Assembly (NCBI GenBank): GCA_903924185.1
Contig: CAIYAN010000434.1
Coordinates: 1 to 14,503 of the forward strand
Reading direction: 5' to 3'
Source: an uncultured Opitutia bacterium
GTDB lineage: Bacteria > Verrucomicrobiota > Verrucomicrobiia > Opitutales > UBA953
Length of the DNA stretch: 14,503 nt
Shown here: in pieces, positions 12,138-14,503 of the stretch
Layout of the letters: every line of letters begins with the position of its first letter
How positions within the stretch are numbered: the first letter of the stretch is position 1
Program-made: the position numbers and the translations under genes
The notes under the pieces: generated by a model
The model's input: only the letters and a program-made list of their open reading frames with translations
What the model was told of the DNA's origin: nothing
Databases searched by the model: none

Positions 12138-12800
12138 ATGCCCTCCCCTGCCCGCATTCGCTTAGCCCAACGCCGCGGCCTCCCGCTCCGGCAGGCCAAG
12201 CAGCTCGCAGGTCTAACGACTCCGCGGAAGATTCAAGACTTCTTGGCGAAGCTCCCGCAGAACTTCGAGCCCGGCGGCGATACCGCGCGCTCGGTCCAGG
12301 CGGCCCTCACCGCGAATTGTGCGCACTGCATCGAGGGCGCCATGATTGCGGCGTTCGCCCTCTGGCTCCAAGGCCACCCGCCCTTGCTCATCGACCTCTC
12401 GGCCCACCAGGACATGGACCACGTCATCGCCCCCTTTAAGGTCCAGGGCCGGTGGGGGGCGATTTCCAAAACGAACTACGTCTGCCTCCGCTGGCGCGAC
12501 CCAATTTATCGGAGCGTCCGGGAGTTAGTGATGTCCTACTTCCACGAGTACGCCAAAGGGCCGCGGAAGACGCTGCGCAGTTACTCGCGCCCCTTCAACC
12601 TGAGTAAACTCCCCGCTGAAAAATGGGTGAACAATCCGGAACAGTGCTGGGAAATCGCCGACCGCATCACCGCCGCGCGGCATTATCCCGTCGTGACCTT
12701 AGCCCAAGCGAAAGCCCTGCGCCCGCGGGACCGGGTAGAAGTCGCCTCGGACCAAGTCACGGCCTTCCCGATTCCCGCCTGGAAACACCAGCGGCTCTGA
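12138..12800 (+). CDS. Transglutaminase-like cysteine protein (putative)
   Basis: This 220-aa protein has a basic N-terminus (about 1-35) and a core that looks like a transglutaminase-like fold: NCAHCIEGAMIAAFALWL (60-77) with C61 and C64, LIDLSAHQDMDHVIAPF (84-100) with H95, and GRWGAISKTNYVCLRWRDPIYRSVRELVMSYFHEY (104-138), then KTLRSYSRP. A cysteine at the start of a helix, a DHV histidine and a following polar residue recall the Cys-His-Asp/Asn triad, with C64 or C61 as nucleophile. I believe this is a conserved but unnamed bacterial family; activity is unproven. The ATG at 12138 is preferred to the GTG at 12054 because the extra 28 residues are unlike protein. It ends 3 bases from the convergent glycosyltransferase stop. 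No Shine-Dalgarno. Confidence 0.75.
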   Translation: MPSPARIRLAQRRGLPLRQAKQLAGLTTPRKIQDFLAKLPQNFEPGGDTARSVQAALTANCAHCIEGAMIAAFALWLQGHPPLLIDLSAHQDMDHVIAPFKVQGRWGAISKTNYVCLRWRDPIYRSVRELVMSYFHEYAKGPRKTLRSYSRPFNLSKLPAEKWVNNPEQCWEIADRITAARHYPVVTLAQAKALRPRDRVEVASDQVTAFPIPAWKHQRL

Positions 12801-12803
12801 CGC

Positions 12804-13532
12804 TTAGCGCCGGCCGTCGTACCAAAGGTGACAGGCTTGCGGGTCTTTGGCCGCGTATCCCGCACTGAAGAACATCCGGCCGAAGAAGCGCACGGATTCG
12901 GTAAACGTATAGAGTTTTAGCTTACGCGAAGAAGTCGCCAAGGGATGGGCGGCAAGCACGCGGAACTTAAGGCGACGCTCCCGCGCAATCTTATGTAAGC
13001 GGCGGCTCAAAAACACTTCTTCGCCGGCATAGAATTCCGTACCGAAGCCGCCCGCGGCGCGAAAGGCTGACGCCTCGACCCAAACGCACGAGCCGGCCGC
13101 CCAACGCGCCAGGCGACTCAGCGTATTCCAGCAGCCACAGAAGAACTGGGCTAAGAACGGCGTACCGGACTCAAGCACTACGGTGCTGCCGCCACCGAGA
13201 TAACGCCCCGAAGCGATGCGCTCAGCAATGTCCGCGAAGAGCTCGGTCGACGGCCAGGAGTCGGCATCAATGAAAATAAACCAGTCACCCGTCGCAACGC
13301 TCGCCCCAGCGTCGCGGGCCCGACCAATCTGGTTGATCGGCTCAAAGACGACCGTCGCTCCAGCGGCCCGAGCGAGCTCCGCCGTGCGGTCAGTGGAGTT
13401 GTTATCGCACACCACGACTTCACATTCCCAACCCCTGACCAGAAAGGCGGGCACCGCGGCCGCCACCGCCGCCAATGTCTGCGGAAGGAGCTTCTCCTCA
13501 TTAAAGGCCGGGATGATGACCGAGATCCGCAT
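12804..13532 (-). CDS. Glycosyltransferase family 2
   Basis: This 242-aa GT-A fold enzyme without membrane helices starts MRISVIIPAFNEEKLL. D43 (VVCDNNSTDRT) should contact the nucleotide, the D89-x-D91 in FIDADS is the metal-binding DXD, and GEEVFLSRRL with E171/E172 fits the catalytic-base position. It would transfer a sugar from a nucleotide sugar to a glycan or lipid acceptor; the substrate is not readable. The start at 13532 is chosen because the family N-terminus begins there, and the ATG overlaps the stop of the upstream gene as TGATG. The 12 codons that could be added upstream lie within that gene. Confidence 0.88.
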   Translation of the reverse strand: MRISVIIPAFNEEKLLPQTLAAVAAAVPAFLVRGWECEVVVCDNNSTDRTAELARAAGATVVFEPINQIGRARDAGASVATGDWFIFIDADSWPSTELFADIAERIASGRYLGGGSTVVLESGTPFLAQFFCGCWNTLSRLARWAAGSCVWVEASAFRAAGGFGTEFYAGEEVFLSRRLHKIARERRLKFRVLAAHPLATSSRKLKLYTFTESVRFFGRMFFSAGYAAKDPQACHLWYDGRR

Positions 13533-14503
13533 CAGCGTGCGGGTGGCTTGGCGCGCGCCGCCAACCAAAGGTCCGTGGGCTCGCCGGCCTTCAATAGTTG
13601 CGGCTTCAACGGCGACCCGCGCGGCAGTTTCATATCCACGCCAACGAAAGTGGTCTGCGCGGGGCAGAACTCAGCCGAAGGGGCCCCGATGCCTTTCCGA
13701 CCTTTCAAGTTCCAGAAGATATTCCAAGCACCTGCATCTAAGCCCAGGTCGTCACCGCCGCCGCAAGCGAAGAAGTTGGCTCCATTCGCCGAGGTCACGT
13801 TGGTAACGAGGTTAGCAAACGGCCCCTGCTTATGGAAATCTAAGGTCAGGTCGACGCCCGTGCCCGCACGAACCACATTACCATTAGTCCATGGGCTGAA
13901 GCTCACATCGTGATGAAAGCGCGCTTTGAATTCAAATTCTTCCAAGCGGTGAGCTTGTCCGGAGAAAGTCACGCCGTGGTGCCCAATGAAACCGCCCGGG
14001 CCGACCGGGCGGCCTGCCTCCAGCACGACCTTCCGAACTGTGACATGGGACCCGGAGACGTAGGGACCACTATCGACGCCACTAAAGAGCAAGTCCTCCA
14101 TCCAGCCATGGTGCACATCATGGAACTCCAAGGGGTTCCACCCGTCTTCCTTGAAGTGGCCGCGGTAAGCAGAGGTCACCAAGACGAAGCCGACACCACG
14201 CAGGCCATAATCGTCGCGCGCGCCCGCATCAGCGATGCTCGGGGCAAACTCCTCAGGTAAGTCCACCAGCAAGGGCGCGTTCAGGGTTACGACCAATCCA
14301 TCAATCGAAGCGATACGCGCGGCCATTTCCACTTTAGCCGGCGGCTTGAGTTTAGATGCCTTGCCTGGATCGCCAGCATACAAGTGCCGAACGAGTTTAT
14401 CGCCACTGCCACCCTGCAGCGTCAGCACCACCTCTTGACCGGCCTTGAAAGGGCTCGCATCGCGGACCGTTACTTTAGTCTCTCCGCGCTTGGCGGGCGC
14501 AGC
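13532..14503 (-). CDS. Beta-helix / pectate-lyase-like protein, 5' end beyond the window
   Basis: The frame is open to the right edge; 323 residues are visible and the N-terminus is missing. The visible part opens with KVTVRDASPFKAGQEVVLTL, typical of the entry strand of parallel beta-helix proteins, followed by a region with repeated short strands and many G, H, V and N residues (HDVHHGWMEDLLFSG, GSHVTVRKVVLEAG, GHHGVTFSGQAHRLEEFEF, GTGVDLTLDFHKQG). Such proteins are mostly exported polysaccharide lyases or hydrolases, or binding proteins. I cannot identify catalytic residues, so the activity is open. Its stop overlaps the glycosyltransferase start by one base (TGATG), implying coupling. Confidence 0.65.
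   Translation of the reverse strand, partial: AAPAKRGETKVTVRDASPFKAGQEVVLTLQGGSGDKLVRHLYAGDPGKASKLKPPAKVEMAARIASIDGLVVTLNAPLLVDLPEEFAPSIADAGARDDYGLRGVGFVLVTSAYRGHFKEDGWNPLEFHDVHHGWMEDLLFSGVDSGPYVSGSHVTVRKVVLEAGRPVGPGGFIGHHGVTFSGQAHRLEEFEFKARFHHDVSFSPWTNGNVVRAGTGVDLTLDFHKQGPFANLVTNVTSANGANFFACGGGDDLGLDAGAWNIFWNLKGRKGIGAPSAEFCPAQTTFVGVDMKLPRGSPLKPQLLKAGEPTDLWLAARAKPPAR

Noticed and set aside
13216..13806. 196-codon plus-strand frame across the glycosyltransferase and beta-helix genes
   Set aside because: It spans two clear genes on the other strand, and its translation has no domain or hydrophobic pattern.

Overview
The window is about 60% GC and reads as ordinary, gene-dense chromosome of a Gram-negative, peptidoglycan-building bacterium. 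The mix of genes (orphan OmpR-type regulator, CGWS glutaredoxin, FmdB-like zinc ribbon, RodZ-like protein, stand-alone HNH protein with a VLVLN-type N-terminus, transglutaminase-like protein with a DHV...WGAISK core) most suggests Verrucomicrobiota, perhaps Opitutae. This is inferred from protein style alone; there is no rRNA or other phylogenetic marker here. I see no insertion sequence, prophage, CRISPR array, or recognisable defence or secretion system.

Layout. (1) 1-390, minus strand: the start of an exported protein cut by the window edge, and a 58-aa single-pass membrane protein. (2) 514-1644, plus strand: an orphan winged-helix response regulator and a CGWS glutaredoxin. (3) 1645-1872: a non-coding gap between convergent genes, built of heptamer repeats in inverted arrangement. 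(4) 4970 down to 1873, minus strand: a DUF21/CBS membrane protein, prolipoprotein diacylglyceryl transferase (lgt, ATGA overlap) and a DegT-family PLP aminotransferase. (5) 5060-5440, plus strand: a three-helix membrane protein with a possibly leaderless promoter. (6) 9229 down to 5416, minus strand: an M24 aminopeptidase, a small DUF2103-like protein, pabB-like and pabC-like genes, tightly packed with overlaps or 1-nt gaps. PabB and PabC would make p-aminobenzoate for folate. (7) 9287-9560, plus strand: two near-identical tRNA-Gly genes (anticodons CCC and UCC), each with its own promoter. (8) 12028 down to 9575, minus strand: FmdB-like zinc ribbon, S2P-family membrane protease, RodZ-like protein and HNH protein, probably one operon. 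(9) 12138-12800, plus strand: a transglutaminase-like protein. (10) 14503 down to 12804, minus strand: a beta-helix-like protein, open at the window edge, and a family 2 glycosyltransferase.

The most notable observation is that the RodZ-like gene is split. Its cytoplasmic helix-turn-helix plus transmembrane part and its periplasmic DUF4115-like part lie in adjacent frames that meet at a T6 run just after the membrane segment. This is either programmed slippage, a real mutation or an assembly error. Also worth a second look are the different discriminator bases (U73 and A73) of the twin tRNA-Gly genes, the heptamer inverted repeat, the PIAGT motif in the PabB-like protein, and the scarcity of Shine-Dalgarno sequences.
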